Source of the DNA: Aphelocoma coerulescens
Taxonomy: Eukaryota; Chordata; Aves; Passeriformes; Corvidae
Length of the DNA stretch: 64,000 bases
Assembly: GCF_041296385.1 (NCBI RefSeq)
Contig: NC_091015.1
Span: forward strand, 90,814,004 to 90,878,003
Reading direction: 5' to 3'
The translations under genes were made by a program, and so were the position numbers. The number at the start of each line of letters is the position of its first letter. Within the stretch, counting starts at the first letter, position 1. Below, piece after piece: positions 20,185 to 33,339 of the stretch. Under the pieces are notes generated by a model. It saw only the letters and a program-made list of their open reading frames with translations, was not told where the DNA came from and made no database searches.

Positions 20185-21452
20185 GTTTCCCATGTGTTAC
20201 AATCCGGTTTAGACCCAGGGAAGCAAAGCAAGCTAAGTCTCTGAGCATAAACCAGAAAGAACTTAGAAGGTTCAAAATATTCCCAGAAATGAGATTAAAA
20301 CCAAATGAGGTTAGATGTTGTTGCCAAAAAATGGGTGTATTTTATTTAATAGTAAAAGAGGGAAAGAGAAGGGAAGAGAAAAGAAAGAGAGAAAGAAAAA
20401 GAAGTGTTCCTGGGGGGTGGGGGAACAGGGAGAGGTGACAGGGGTTAGGTGGAAGCATATCACCCATCCGAGGGTCCCAACGACGTCTCGTTGCTCCCCT
20501 CCATCCGGTCTGCTGGTGGTGAGGGTCCTCCGTTGCCGCTGTGGCCACACCGCTACATGCTGCCACACCACACGCCGCCACACGCTGAAGAGTGCAGAAT
20601 TCCAGGGATTAATATACACTTTGGGCCAGGTGGGAACGTCCACGTGTCTTTCTTGCAGGAGCCAGCTTGACACACTGTCCCTTGCAACACTGAGGGTGTG
20701 TTGCATCATCTCTGGTGCTCTGGTGCAGGGTCTGGGGGCCCCTTGGCGGGGGGCCCCTTTGATGGGCCATGTCACCCCCTTCTGCTGTGGATAAGCTTCC
20801 TCCCCCCTGGTGAGGACCCCTCAGCTGGGCTCCTCTGCACAGTGGAGGATGGGCAGTCACTGCACCTCTGACCACAGGCTTTTCCAAGGTACCCAGAGCC
20901 TCTCCTCCCTCCACCCCTTTGAGGTTCGAGGCTCTCTGCAAGCCCGGCAGCTGATAGCTCTGGGGCTGTGGTCGTCACCCTGGAGGTGTTAAGCCTGTGC
21001 TCAGTGAATGTCCCCAGCCCTGAGTTGTTGCTTTATCTTACCTTCATCAGAGAGCAGTGTCAGGCCTCAGTCAGGGCTCCATTTGGGCTGTGGTCTTCAG
21101 CTTTTGTAATACAGTTTTAAAAGTCCTTTAAGAAAATGTTTAAGTCATAAAATATAAGATTTCCGTCTCTGACACCATGGTTCTAAAGTTTCCTGTTCCT
21201 AGAGTTAAGTTGTTAAGTTGTAACTTTTAAGTTAAGAAGCCTGCCACGTACCACTTTGAGAGTTTGTATCGCTGGTAATGCCATCTGACAGCTTTTGGAT
21301 ATGATTGTTACATCGCCAATGATACAATGGGATACATCTCTGGCTGAAAGGGCCTCGGCCTGTTGTACTGTGTTTGTAACCCTGTCTCCAAGGGCCCTGC
21401 AGACAGGATGACAGATGCTGCTTTTATATTTAAAAAAAAAAGGGGGAATTAT

Positions 21453-21796
21453 TGTGGTGGTCAGCAGCTGGCCTGAAGGCCTGACAATAAGAATTCATCC
21501 AATTTTATAACTCCATGTTTTATAACTGAAATAGTTAAGACAGAACTGAAATGATAGGAGTACCCTGCCCAGTAGGTTATGCAATCTGACCAGTGCGGAC
21601 TGTTGGAGAGCAGGCCCAGGCCGCTGGGGACGCAAGCAGCTGTGGGCTGGATGGCTGGGTGGCAACTGGTTCAGCCCATAGGGATCGACGGCGCGCACCT
21701 TTAACTCTAGCTAAGGAAAGGAGGACTCCATAAAAGTTGGCTGCTGTGCATGAAGCCAGTGTGTCTTGTCGCTTGTCTGTCTCCAAAACCGCGACA
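21453..21796 (+). mobile_element. LTR 1, unit 3
   Basis: 344 bp with intact ends. It has the GCGCGCACC variant and a private AAAACCGCGAC near its right end. The change from subtype A to subtype B in unit 3 falls in or close to this LTR. Confidence 0.65.
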
Positions 21797-22002
21797 CTTA
21801 GCCACTGCAATATTTCTTTCTTTCTTTTTCTTGCAAGTTGTGCTGATTGTCTCTTGCCCATCACTGGACAGTCCTGAGAAGAGCCTCTCAGCTCCCTCGC
21901 CCTGCTGGCCAAATTCCTCCTAAGGCAGCCCAGGCAAGCTTTGCCCTGCGTCGCTGCAAGTGCACCTTGCTGTCTCACGTCCATCTTGTCAAGCGTGACC
22001 CC

Positions 22003-22933
22003 TGTTGGGGTTTTAAGAGATCTAGTTTTTTTTTTCTGTTAAAGGAATTTTCCCCCATTCTGTTACTAAGATACAAATCGCTGGGTGCTTAAGAGAAGAC
22101 AAAAGACCTGGCTACTCTTTTCTTTCACCTGGATGTGGGGTCAGTTCGCTCTCGGCGGCGTTCGGAGAGAGAAGCTGCAGAGAAAGGAGCTGCTGGTTCT
22201 TTTTCTTCGGCCTTTTTTTCTTTCTGCTGGAAACAACGCCGGGATCCCAAAGCTGTTTTCCCTGCCTCGCTGGAGGCTGGGCTGTGGCCACCCTGCCCCG
22301 CTGCCGCTTCGAGCCTTCGCCTCTGTGTAGCCATGCTCGCCCTGCCTGCCCGACCTGCGGGCAGAACTCCGGGGGGTTCCCCATTTGGATACATCTCGTC
22401 TGTCCTCTGGGATCTGTGCTCGTCCCTGCCGCTCCAGCCCGCCGTTCCAGCCCACCGTTCCAGCCTCCTGTTCCCGAGAGTCCGGCTGGACACTGGGATC
22501 GGCTGCCCAGGGGTTTGTGAAGCCTTTGTTCCACCCTTCCCCGGGATCCCAGGGCACCAGTGCCGCGTGCTCCCCGAGCTCGCTCCGGAGCGCCCCCTGC
22601 AGCCGCGGGGGAGCCATCGCACCTGCCCTGCTCACCGGGAGCCGCCAGCGATCCCTGCCGGCTGCGAGCGGAACTGCACCCGAGGGGAAAGGGCCTGACA
22701 GCCGAGAAGGCCGGGACTGGGTTTGTGTTTGCTGTTACTGCCATAGTTATTGGTGTTTGTTTGACCGGTTATATATATAATAGTAAAGAACTGTTATTCC
22801 TATTTTCCCACATCTTTGCCTAAAAGCCCTTGATTTCAAAAGTATAATAACTCAGAGGGAAAGGGGTTACAGCTGCCATTCCAAGGGAGGCTTCTGCCTT
22901 CCTTAGCAGACACCTGTCTTTCAAACCAAGACA
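22003..22933 (+). mobile_element. LTR 2, unit 3
   Basis: 931 bp. First unit with the shortened T tract (CTGCTGGTTC). The right target copy has changed to ACCCA. Confidence 0.75.
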
Positions 22934-25006
22934 ACCCACCAATGGTTTTCCGCTAAGCTGCTGTTCCTTTGAGCAGCGCACAGCCTGAATTGGTGCATGG
23001 GGGAAGGCAAGGGGGGGAAGCACGGCAGGTTCTCTGTCCGCCTCTCCCCTTTAGGGCAGCGAGGGGGTTACCATGCTCCTCCATGTTGGGGGCACTTGCG
23101 GGGGGGGGTCACCATCCTCCTCTCCCCTATGGGTGAGGGCTGGGTGTCTCCGTTCTCCTCTCCCCTATGGGGGACCGGGGAACCTTCATCCTCTCTCCCC
23201 TTTCGCATGGCTTGGGGGTCTCCATCCTCCTCCCATTTTGGATGGGGGGTGGGGAGGGCGGACTATGGGGGTCCCTAACTTTGGCCGAGGGGTGGGAGAT
23301 TCTCCGTCCTCCTCTCTTTTGCGGGGGCCGGGGGCTTTGCCATTCTCATCTCACCTTTGCGGTTGCCAGGAGGTCTCATCCTCCTCTTGCCTAGGGAGAG
23401 GGCTCAGGGCTCTCCATGCTCCTTTCCCCTGTCAGGGACCAGGGAACCTCTGTCTTCGTCTCCCCTGTGGCAAAGCCAACCTTGTCTCCGTCCTCCTGTC
23501 TCGTGGGGAGGGCCGGGGCTTTGTGATTTGGTTGCATTTTCAGCCATTTTATTTATTCATTTATTTATTTTAGGGGGTGTGCTCGAGGGGTCTCTGTCTC
23601 TCTCGCCCCGGGGGATGCTTGGCAGGGACTCTGGGGTGGGGGGGAATGTCCCTGTCCCTCTCACCCTGCAGGATGATCAGGAGTTTGTCCATCCCACTTG
23701 CCTTTGCCGAGCCGGGGGTGGTCTCTGTCCCGCTGTGCTTCTGGGGGGGCCCTCTCTGTCCGTCTCTCTCCGATTGATGCCGGCGTTGTGTCTGTGCCAC
23801 TCCGATTTAGGGGGGCAGGGGATAGTGGCTTCCCCCATGCCACTTTCGGGGCGGCCGGCACGGCCTCTCTTTCTTTCTTAGATTTGGGGGGGGAGGGGGT
23901 GGGGGCGGAGTGGGAGGGGGGCGGCGCAGGCTCTCCGAACCCCTCCAATTTTGGGGTGCTGGCACGGGCTCCATCCTCCTTTGATTTGGGGGGGGGCGGG
24001 GGTAGCCTCTGCCCCCCTCCGATTTTGGGAGCACGGCACTGTGACCATCCTCGCAGCTCCCGGCCCTTCTCTGTCCGACTTCCCACTGCCGGGCCGGGAT
24101 TGCTGTCTGTCCCCCTCCGATTGGGGGGGCAAATGCAGGCTCCATCCTCCTCCTATATCGGGGGGCCCGGTGCGGGCTCCATCTCCCTGGTTTTTTGGGG
24201 GGCCCGGCACTCTCTCCTTCCCCCTCTGATTAGGGGGTCGGGGGGTGCTCTCCGTCCCCCTCCGATTTGGGGGGGGGGGGGGGGGGAGGGGCTCTTCGTT
24301 CCCCTTTAATTCGGGGCTGTCGACATGGCCTCGGTCCCCCTCCGATTCGGGGCGGCCGGCGCAGGGACCCGGCGGCCAGAAGGGGCTCCCCGGCTGTGAG
24401 ACAGACGGGGCAGCGGGAAGAGCTGCCTGCAGCCTTTGAGCAGGGAAGAACAGCGGGATAGCCGTGCTTGGTCCGGACCTTCCCTCCTATTTTTTTTTTT
24501 TTTTTCTGGGGGCCAGGGGCTCTCTGTCTCAGCCCTGGGGTGACCGCCCCCAGCATCCCCCGGGCTGATAGGGACAGAGATCCCTCCACCCCCGATCATT
24601 CCCCGGCAGGAGAGGCCCGAAGTCCCCCCAGGATGGAGAGGGATGGAGACAGTCCCGGGCCATCCGTGCTCCTCACCCCGGCTGAGGCCGGGGGGGGGCT
24701 CCAGCCTCCTCTCCCATGGGGAGGGAGGGGCTTTGGCATTTGTTTGCATCACAAGCGACTCGCTGGGAAAGCAAAGATCAATCAAAGCATTTGATGTGAT
24801 TTTTGCCAATTTTATTTTGTTTTATTTTTGGCAGGCTGCGGGTGGTGTCTGAACTCTTCTGATTTTGTCCCTCGTTGCCCCGGCGCTGCTGGGGCCCTAC
24901 CTTTGCCGAGCCGGGGTTGCTGTCCCTCGTTGCCCCGGCGCTGCCGGGGCCCTACCTTTGCCGAGCCGGGGTTGCTGTCCCTCGTTGCCCCGGCAGTTGC
25001 CCGTCC

Positions 25007-25135
25007 CTACCTTTGCTGAGCCGGGGGTGCTGGTGCTCCCACTCCTATTTGGAGGGGCCGGCGCAGGTACCCGAGAAGGGCGGCGGCGAGAAAAGGCGCA
25101 ACGGCGGCGAGAAGCGGCGCAGCGGCGCGTCCCAT
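25007..25135 (-). CDS. Candidate small ORF or first exon, unit 3
   Basis: Open for 42 codons. Codon 30 is Ile instead of Met (ATG to ATA). Donor-like sequence intact. Confidence 0.3.
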   Translation of the reverse strand: MGRAAAPLLAAVAPFLAAALLGYLRRPLQIGVGAPAPPAQQR

Positions 25136-25313
25136 CTCCCTCCCAGCCACCCCCGCACACCCTCCCCTGCCCAGGGCTCCAGGGCCGCGGCGCTGAGGGC
25201 CGGGCCGCTCCCGGGGCTCCAGCGCTGGGGCTTCTGCTCTTCTCCGCCCGCTCCTCTCTGCTGCGGCCACCTCCGTGCCGGGACCGCAACTGAGGCCGCG
25301 CCACCGCCGCCGC

Positions 25314-25510
25314 CTTATATAGGCAGCCTAAGCCCTGCCCCCTGGGCGGAAGCCAATGGGAATCGAGCGCCAAGGTTCCTCATTGTGAGGAAACAGTGAG
25401 GGGCGAGGCCAGAACGTAGCGGAGCAATCGGATTGGTCGAGAGGCGGCGGGTCAATGACATCACACCTCGGGCATTACCAAAACTCAGCAAAAATGAAAC
25501 CCTATAAAAT
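25314..25510. promoter_or_regulatory. Divergent promoter, unit 3
   Basis: Minus TATA 25314-25321, plus TATA 25503-25510. All elements are intact. One private change, GGTTCCTCATT in place of GGTTCCGCATT, lies near 25378 between the two CCAAT boxes. Confidence 0.6.
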
Positions 25511-26516
25511 AGAAAAATTAAATAAAAAACGCCACTGGAGTGTGGCATTCAGCAGTGGCCGCTCTTGATTGGGGCCAGGTGCACCAGGGGATTTCTCCTC
25601 TGAAATATCCTGTGTGCCCAGGGCACCAAAGCTCCTGTTCACACGCTGTGGTTTGCATCCTTTTGCATTGATATCATTCATTTCAACGCTGCCCTTAACT
25701 CCCCGCTGGGTGCTGCAAAGAGAGGTCTCAGAGCTCCGACAGGCCTCGGCTCTCGAGCGGTTATTCGGAAGCGTTGTCACCCAAGAAGGACCTCACAGAA
25801 CCGAGAGTCCATTGTGACACAGCAGGGCCTCGACAAAGCAGATATCAGCCAAGGCATTTCGTGAGCTGTTAAGTTTGACTTCTGCCACTTTTATTGTGTT
25901 CAGGCGCCCGGGGAATGCTCGAGGGGTCTCCGTCGCTCTCGCCCCAGGAAATACGTGTGGGGGCTGGGGGCCAGGGGGGCTCCATCCCTCTCAGCCCTGG
26001 GGTGACCGCCCCCAGCATCCCCTGGCGTGACAGGGACAGAGATCCCCCCACTCCCAATTGTTCCCCAACAGGAGAGGCCTGAAGGCCCCCCAGGAACCCC
26101 CCAGGATGGAGAGGGACGGAGACAGTCCCAGGCCATCCGTGCTCCTCACCCCGGCTGAGGCCGGGGGGGCTCCAGCCTCCTCTCCCATGGGGAGGGAGGG
26201 GCTTTGGCATTTGTTTGCATCACAAGCGACTCGCTGGGAAAGCAAAGATCAATCAAAGCATTTGATGTGATTTTTGCCAATTTTATTACTTTTTCCTTTG
26301 GCGGGCTGCGGGTGGTGTCCAAACTCTTCTGAGTTTGCCCCTCGTTGCCCCGGCGCTGCTGGGGCCCTACCTTTGGCTCCGGAAAGTGCTTCCACCGAGC
26401 CAAACAGGGGAGGTGTCCCACCCGGCCGCGCTGCCTTAAACAAGTGTCCTCCAGTCCCTCTGTGCACTGCCTCCCACAGCTGCAGAACAGCGCTTAGCAC
26501 TGGCCACCGCAGGACC

Positions 26517-27008
26517 ATGTCCAGCTGCTGCCAAGTCTCTGGCCACTGCTGGGCCGCTACTAGCAGGCATTCTGTGACCATGCCTGGCAGTGCTGGCCAT
26601 GAAGTTTCTGTGGAAACAGAGCGTCCTGCAGCTGTATCGGACACGCCTGCACAGCCATCACAAAAATGCTTGCCCAAGACAGACATGCTATCAGAGGCGG
26701 CCGATCCACTCTTAAGCGTCATGCCTGGAAATAACGGTGGACCAGGAAGTCCTAATGTCGCCGCTGCCGCAGCAGCAGCAGACACGCCGCTATTACCGGA
26801 GCTGGAGCTGTCCCCAGGATGTAAACCAACAAAGGACACGAGAGAGACCAGAAGAGAGAGCCAGGGCCATCGCTCTCCTTCGGAACACCGCAATATCGTC
26901 ACCGTCGCTACACTGCTGACAGCCCTGCCTGGACAGCACCACAACCAGACGCACTTGCACAAGCAAAAGCCTTGCATGCCTTCTTCCATCAAGGTGTTTG
27001 AGCTCTAA
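26517..27008 (+). CDS. Candidate 163-codon ORF, unit 3
   Basis: Open. Gains an Ile-to-Asn and a Gly-to-Asp change compared with unit 2. The upstream TTTGGCAG is TTTGGCGG from this unit on, removing the acceptor AG. Confidence 0.25.
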   Translation: MSSCCQVSGHCWAATSRHSVTMPGSAGHEVSVETERPAAVSDTPAQPSQKCLPKTDMLSEAADPLLSVMPGNNGGPGSPNVAAAAAAADTPLLPELELSPGCKPTKDTRETRRESQGHRSPSEHRNIVTVATLLTALPGQHHNQTHLHKQKPCMPSSIKVFEL

Positions 27009-28276
27009 GTTTCCCATGTGTTACAATCCGGTTTAGACCCAGGGAAGCAAAGCAAGCTAAGTCTCTGAGCATAAACCAGAAAGAACTTAGAAGGTTCAAA
27101 ATATCCCCAGAAATGAGATTAAAACCAAATGAGGTTAGATGTTGTTGCCAAAAAATGGGTGCATTTTATTTAATAGTAAAAGAGGGAAAGAGAAGGGAAG
27201 AGAAAAGAAAGAGAGAAAGAAACAGAAGTGTTCCTGGGGGGTGGGGGAACAGGGAGAGGTGACAGGGGTTAGGTGGAAGCATATCACCCATCCGAGGGTC
27301 CCAACGACGTCTCGTTGCTCCCCTCCATCCGGTCTGCTGGTGGTGAGGGTCCTCCGTTGCCGCTGTGGCCACGCCGCTACATGCTGCCACACCACATGCC
27401 GCCACACGCTGAAGAGTGCAGAATTCCAAGGATTAATATACACTTTGGGCCAGGTGGGAACGTCCACGTGTCTTTCTTGCAGGAGCCAGCTTGACACACT
27501 GTCCCTTGCAACACTGAGGGTGTGTTGCATCATCTCTGGTGCTCTGGTGCAGGGTCTGGGGGCCCCTTGGCGGGGGGCCCCTTTGATGGGCCATGTCACC
27601 CCCTTCTGCCGTGGATAAGCTTCCTCCCCCCTGGTGAGGACCCCTGAGCTGGGCTCCTCTGCACAGTGGAGGATGGGCAGTCACTGCACCTCTGACCACA
27701 GGCTTTTCCCAGATACCCAGAGCCTCTCCTCCCTCCACCCCTTTGAGGTTCGAGGCTCTCTGCAAGCCTGGCAGCTGATAGCTCTGGGGCTGTGGTCCTC
27801 ATCCTGGAGGTGTTAAGCCTGTGCTCAGTGAATGTCCCCAGCCCTGAGTTGTTGCTTTATCTTACCTTCATCAGCGAGCAGTGTCAGGCCTCAGTCAGGG
27901 CTCCATTTGGGCTGTGGTCTTCAGCTTTTGTAATACAGTTTTAAAAGTCCTTTAAGAAAATGTTTAAGTCATAAAATATAAGATTTCCGTCTCTGACACT
28001 GTGGTTCTAAAGTTTTCTGTTCCTAGAGTTAAGTTGTTAAGTTGTAACTTTTAAGTTAAGAAGCCTGCCAGGTACCACTTTGAGAGTTTGTATCGCTGGT
28101 AATGCCATCTGACAGCTTTTGGATATGATTGTTACATCGCCAATGATACAATGGGATACATCTCTGGCTGAAAGGGCCTCGGCCTGTTGTACCGTGTTTG
28201 TAACCCTGTCTCCAAGGGCCCTGCAGACAGGATGACAGATGCTGCTTTTATATTTAAAAAAAAAAGGGGGAATTAT

Positions 28277-28620
28277 TGTGGTGGTCAGCAGCTGGCCTGA
28301 AGGCCTGACAATAAGAATTCATCCAATTTTATAACTCCATGTTTTATAACTGAAATAGTTAAGACAGAACTGAAATGATAGGAGTACCCTGCCCAGTAGG
28401 TTATGCAATCTGACCAGTGCGGACTGTTGGAGAGCAGGCCCAGGCCGCTGGGGACGCAAGCAGCTGTGGGCTGGATGGCTGGGTGGCAACTGGTTCAGCC
28501 CATAGGGATCGACGGCGCACACCTTTAACTCTAGCTAAGGAAAGGAGGACTCCATAAAAGTTGGCTGCTGTGCATGAAGCCAGTGTGTCTTGTCGCTTGT
28601 CTGTCTCCAAAACTGCGACA
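28277..28620 (+). mobile_element. LTR 1, unit 4
   Basis: 344 bp, ends and TATA-like box intact. Carries GCGCACACC. Confidence 0.65.
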
Positions 28621-28826
28621 CTTAGCCACTGCAATATTTCTTTCTTTCTTTTTCTTGCAAGTTGTGCTGATTGTCTCTTGCCCATCACTGGACAGTCCTG
28701 AGAAGAGCCTCTCAGCTCCCTCGCCCTGCTGGCCAAATTCCTCCTAAGGCAGCCCAGGCAAGCTTTGCCCTGCGTCGCTGCAAGTGCACCTTGCTGTCTC
28801 ACGTCCATCTTGTCAAGCGTGACCCC

Positions 28827-29757
28827 TGTTGGGGTTTTAAGAGATCTAGTTTTTTTTTTCTGTTAAAGGAATTTTCCCCCATTCTGTTACTAAGATACAA
28901 ATCGCTGGGTGCTTAAGAGAAGACAAAAGACCTGGCTACTCTTTTCTTTCACCTGGATGTGGGGTCAGTTCGCTCTCGGCGGCGTTCGGAGAGAGAAGCT
29001 GCAGAGAAAGGAGCTGCTGGTTCTTTTTCTTCGGCCTTTTTTTCTTTCTGCTGGAAACAACGCCGGGATCCCAAAGCTGTTTTCCCTGCCTCGCTGGAGG
29101 CTGGGCTGTGGCCACCCTGCCCCGCTGCCGCTTCGAGCCTTCGCCTCTGTGTAGCCATGCTCGCCCTGCCTGCCCGACCTGCGGGCAGAACTCCGGGGGG
29201 TTCCCCATTTGGATACATCTCGTCTGTCCTCTGGGATCTGTGCTCGTCCCTGCCGCTCCAGCCCGCCGTTCCAGCCCACCGTTCCAGCCTCCTGTTCCCG
29301 AGAGTCCGGCTGGACACTGGGATCGGCTGCCCAGGGGTTTGTGAAGCCTTTGTTCCACCCTTCCCCGGGATCCCAGGGCACCAGTGCCGCGTGCTCCCCG
29401 AGCTCGCTCCGGAGCGCCCCCTGCAGCCGCGGGGGAGCCATCGCACCTGCCCTGCTCACCGGGAGCCGCCAGCGATCCCTGCCGGCTGCGAGCGGAACTG
29501 CACCCGAGGGGAAAGGGCCTGACAGCCGAGAAGGCCGGGACTGGGTTTGTGTTTGCTGTTACTGCCATAGTTATTGGTGTTTGTTTGACCGGTTATATAT
29601 ATAATAGTAAAGAACTGTTATTCCTATTTTCCCACATCTTTGCCTAAAAGCCCTTGATTTCAAAAGTATAATAACTCAGAGGGAAAGGGGTTACAGCTGC
29701 CATTCCAAGGGAGGCTTCTGCCTTCCTTAGCAGACACCTGTCTTTCAAACCAAGACA
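28827..29757 (+). mobile_element. LTR 2, unit 4
   Basis: 931 bp, like unit 3; lacks the extra G of units 2 and 5-9. Right target copy ACCCA. Confidence 0.75.
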
Positions 29758-31829
29758 ACCCACCAATGGTTTTCCGCTAAGCTGCTGTTCCTTTGAGCAG
29801 CGCACAGCCTGAATTGGTGCATGGGGGAAGGCAAGGGGGGGAAGCACGGCAGGTTCTCTGTCCGCCTCTCCCCTTTAGGGCAGCGAGGGGGTTACCATGC
29901 TCCTCCATGTTGGGGGCACTTGCGGGGGGGGGTCACCATCCTCCTCTCCCCTATGGGTGAGGGCTGGGTGTCTCCGTTCTCCTCTCCCCTATGGGGGACC
30001 GGGGAACCTTCATCCTCTCTCCCCTTTCGCATGGCTTGGGGGTCTCCATCCTCCTCCCATTTTGGATGGGGGGTGGGGAGGGCGGACTATGGGGGTCCCT
30101 AACTTTGGCCGAGGGGTGGGAGATTCTCCGTCCTCCTCTCTTTTGCGGGGGCCGGGGGCTTTGCCATTCTCATCTCACCTTTGCGGTTGCCAGGAGGTCT
30201 CATCCTCCTCTTGCCTAGGGAGAGGGCTCAGGGCTCTCCATGCTCCTTTCCCCTGTCAGGGACCAGGGAACCTCTGTCTTCGTCTCCCCTGTGGCAAAGC
30301 CAACCTTGTCTCCGTCCTCCTGTCTCGTGGGGAGGGCCGGGGCTTTGTGATTTGGTTGCATTTTCAGCCATTTTATTTATTCATTTATTTATTTTAGGGG
30401 GTGTGCTCGAGGGGTCTCTGTCTCTCTCGCCCCGGGGGATGCTTGGCAGGGACTCTGGGGTGGGGGGGAATGTCCCTGTCCCTCTCACCCTGCAGGATGA
30501 TCAGGAGTTTGTCCATCCCACTTGCCTTTGCCGAGCCGGGGGTGGTCTCTGTCCCGCTGTGCTTCTGGGGGGGCCCTCTCTGTCCGTCTCTCTCCGATTT
30601 ATGCCGGCGTTGTGTCTGTGCCACTCCGATTTAGGGGGGCAGGGGATAGTGGCTTCCCCCATGCCACTTTCGGGGCGGCCGGCACGGCCTCTCTTTCTTT
30701 CTTAGATTTGGGGGGGGAGGGGGTGGGGGCGGAGTGGGAGGGGGGCGGCGCAGGCTCTCCGAACCCCTCCAATTTTGGGGTGCTGGCACGGGCTCCATCC
30801 TCCTTTGATTTGGGGGGGGGCGGGGGTAGCCTCTGCCCCCCTCCGATTTTGGGAGCACGGCACTGTGACCATCCTCGCAGCTCCCGGCCCTTCTCTGTCC
30901 GACTTCCCACTGCCGGGCCGGGATTGCTGTCTGTCCCCCTCCGATTGGGGGGGCAAATGCAGGCTCCATCCTCCTCCTATATCGGGGGGCCCGGTGCGGG
31001 CTCCATCTCCCTGGTTTTTTGGGGGGCCCGGCACTCTCTCCTTCCCCCTCTGATTAGGGGGTCGGGGGGTGCTCTCCGTCCCCCTCCGATTTGGGGGGGG
31101 GGGGGGGGGAGGGGCTCTTCGTTCCCCTTTAATTCGGGGCTGTCGACATGGCCTCGGTCCCCCTCCGATTCGGGGCGGCCGGCGCAGGGACCCGGCGGCC
31201 AGAAGGGGCTCCCCGGCTGTGAGACAGACGGGGCAGCGGGAAGAGCTGCCTGCAGCCTTTGAGCAGGGAAGAACAGCGGGATAGCCGTGCTTGGTCCGGA
31301 CCTTCCCTCCTATTTTTTTTTTTTTTTTCTGGGGGCCAGGGGCTCTCTGTCTCAGCCCTGGGGTGACCGCCCCCAGCATCCCCCGGGCTGATAGGGACAG
31401 AGATCCCTCCACCCCCGATCATTCCCCGGCAGGAGAGGCCCGAAGTCCCCCCAGGATGGAGAGGGATGGAGACAGTCCCGGGCCATCCGTGCTCCTCACC
31501 CCGGCTGAGGCCGGGGGGGGGCTCCAGCCTCCTCTCCCATGGGGAGGGAGGGGCTTTGGCATTTGTTTGCATCACAAGCGACTCGCTGGGAAAGCAAAGA
31601 TCAATCAAAGCATTTGATGTGATTTTTGCCAATTTTATTTTGTTTTATTTTTGGCAGGCTGCGGGTGGTGTCTGAACTCTTCTGATTTTGTCCCTCGTTG
31701 CCCCGGCGCTGCTGGGGCCCTACCTTTGCCGAGCCGGGGTTGCTGTCCCTCGTTGCCCCGGCGCTGCCGGGGCCCTACCTTTGCCGAGCCGGGGTTGCTG
31801 TCCCTCGTTGCCCCGGCAGTTGCCCGTCC

Positions 31830-31958
31830 CTACCTTTGCTGAGCCGGGGGTGCTGGTGCTCCCACTCCTATTTGGAGGGGCCGGCGCAGGTACCCGAGAA
31901 GGGCGGCGGCGAGAAAAGGCGCAACGGCGGCGAGAAGCGGCGCAGCGGCGCGTCCCAT
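31830..31958 (-). CDS. Candidate small ORF or first exon, unit 4
   Basis: Open for 42 codons, Ile at codon 30, donor-like sequence intact. Confidence 0.3.
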   Translation of the reverse strand: MGRAAAPLLAAVAPFLAAALLGYLRRPLQIGVGAPAPPAQQR

Positions 31959-32136
31959 CTCCCTCCCAGCCACCCCCGCACACCCTCCCCTGCCCAGGGC
32001 TCCAGGGCCGCGGCGCTGAGGGCCGGGCCGCTCCCGGGGCTCCAGCGCTGGGGCTTCTGCTCTTCTCCGCCCGCTCCTCTCTGCTGCGGCCACCTCCGTG
32101 CCGGGACCGCAACTGAGGCCGCGCCACCGCCGCCGC

Positions 32137-32333
32137 CTTATATAGGCAGCCTAAGCCCTGCCCCCTGGGCGGAAGCCAATGGGAATCGAGCGCCAAGGTT
32201 CCGCATTGTGAGGAAACAGTGAGGGGCGAGGCCAGAACGTAGCGGAGCAATCGGATTGGTCGAGAGGCGGCGGGTCAATGACATCACACCTCGGGCATTA
32301 CCAAAACTCAGCAAAAATGAAACCCTATAAAAT
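32137..32333. promoter_or_regulatory. Divergent promoter, unit 4
   Basis: Minus TATA 32137-32144, plus TATA 32326-32333. CCAAT, CRE-like and CTCF-like motifs unchanged. Confidence 0.6.
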
Positions 32334-33339
32334 AGAAAAATTAAATAAAAAACGCCACTGGAGTGTGGCATTCAGCAGTGGCCGCTCTTGATTGGGGCCA
32401 GGTGCACCAGGGGATTTCTCCTCCGAAATATCCTGTGTGCCCAGGGCACCAAAGCTCCTGTTCACACGCTGTGGTTTGCATCCTTTTGCATTGATATCAT
32501 TCATTTCAACGCTGCCCTTAACTCCCCGCTGGGTGCTGCAAAGAGAGGTCTCAGAGCTCCGACAGGCCTCGGCTCTCGAGCGGTTATTCGGAAGCGTTGT
32601 CACCCAAGAAGGACCTCACAGAACCGAGAGTCCATTGTGACACAGCAGGGCCTCGACAAAGCAGATATCAGCCAAGGCATTTCGTGAGCTGTTAAGTTTG
32701 ACTTCTGCCACTTTTATTGTGTTCAGGCGCCCGGGGAATGCTCGAGGGGTCTCCGTCGCTCTCGCCCCAGGAAATACGTGTGGGGGCTGGGGGCCAGGGG
32801 GGCTCCATCCCTCTCAGCCCTGGGGTGACCGCCCCCAGCATCCCCTGGCGTGACAGGGACAGAGATCCCCCCACTCCCAATTGTTCCCCAACAGGAGAGG
32901 CCTGAAGGCCCCCCAGGAACCCCCCAGGATGGAGAGGGACGGAGACAGTCCCGGGCCATCCGTGCTCCTCACCCCGGCTGAGGCCGGGGGGGCTCCAGCC
33001 TCCTCTCCCATGGGGAGGGAGGGGCTTTGGCATTTGTTTGCATCACAAGCGACTCGCTGGGAAAGCAAAGATCAATCAAAGCATTTGATGTGATTTTTGC
33101 CAATTTTATTACTTTTTCCTTTGGCGGGCTGCGGGTGGTGTCCAAACTCTTCTGAGTTTGCCCCTCGTTGCCCCGGCGCTGCTGGGGCCCTACCTTTGGC
33201 TCCGGAAAGTGCTTCCACCGAGCCAAACAGGGGAGGTGTCCCACCCGGCCGCGCTGCCTTAAACAAGTGTCCTCCAGTCCCTCTGTGCACTGCCTCCCAC
33301 AGCTGCAGAACAGCGCTTAGCACTGGCCACCGCAGGACC

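Larger units (their letters stand above)
13364..20201. repeat. Macrosatellite unit 2 (6838 bp)
   Basis: Subtype A and close to unit 1. It is the longest unit. It has extra bases in the G-rich stretch near 17440-17464 and a 5-bp CT-rich insertion at about 18310, in the presumed 5' UTR of the minus-strand transcript. Its D2 block carries D1-type sequence around 19457-19530, which suggests internal gene conversion. Confidence 0.95.
20202..27025. repeat. Macrosatellite unit 3 (6824 bp), A/B chimera
   Basis: The first ~1.3-1.6 kb carries subtype A variants (AAAAAGAAGTG; CCAAGGTACCC). From about 21,800 on it carries subtype B variants (GACAGTCCTGAG, CAAGCTTTGCC, CTGCTGGTTC). The switch falls within or just after LTR 1. 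From here on the G-run is uninterrupted and the TTTGGCAG before the 163-codon ORF has become TTTGGCGG. Confidence 0.95.
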
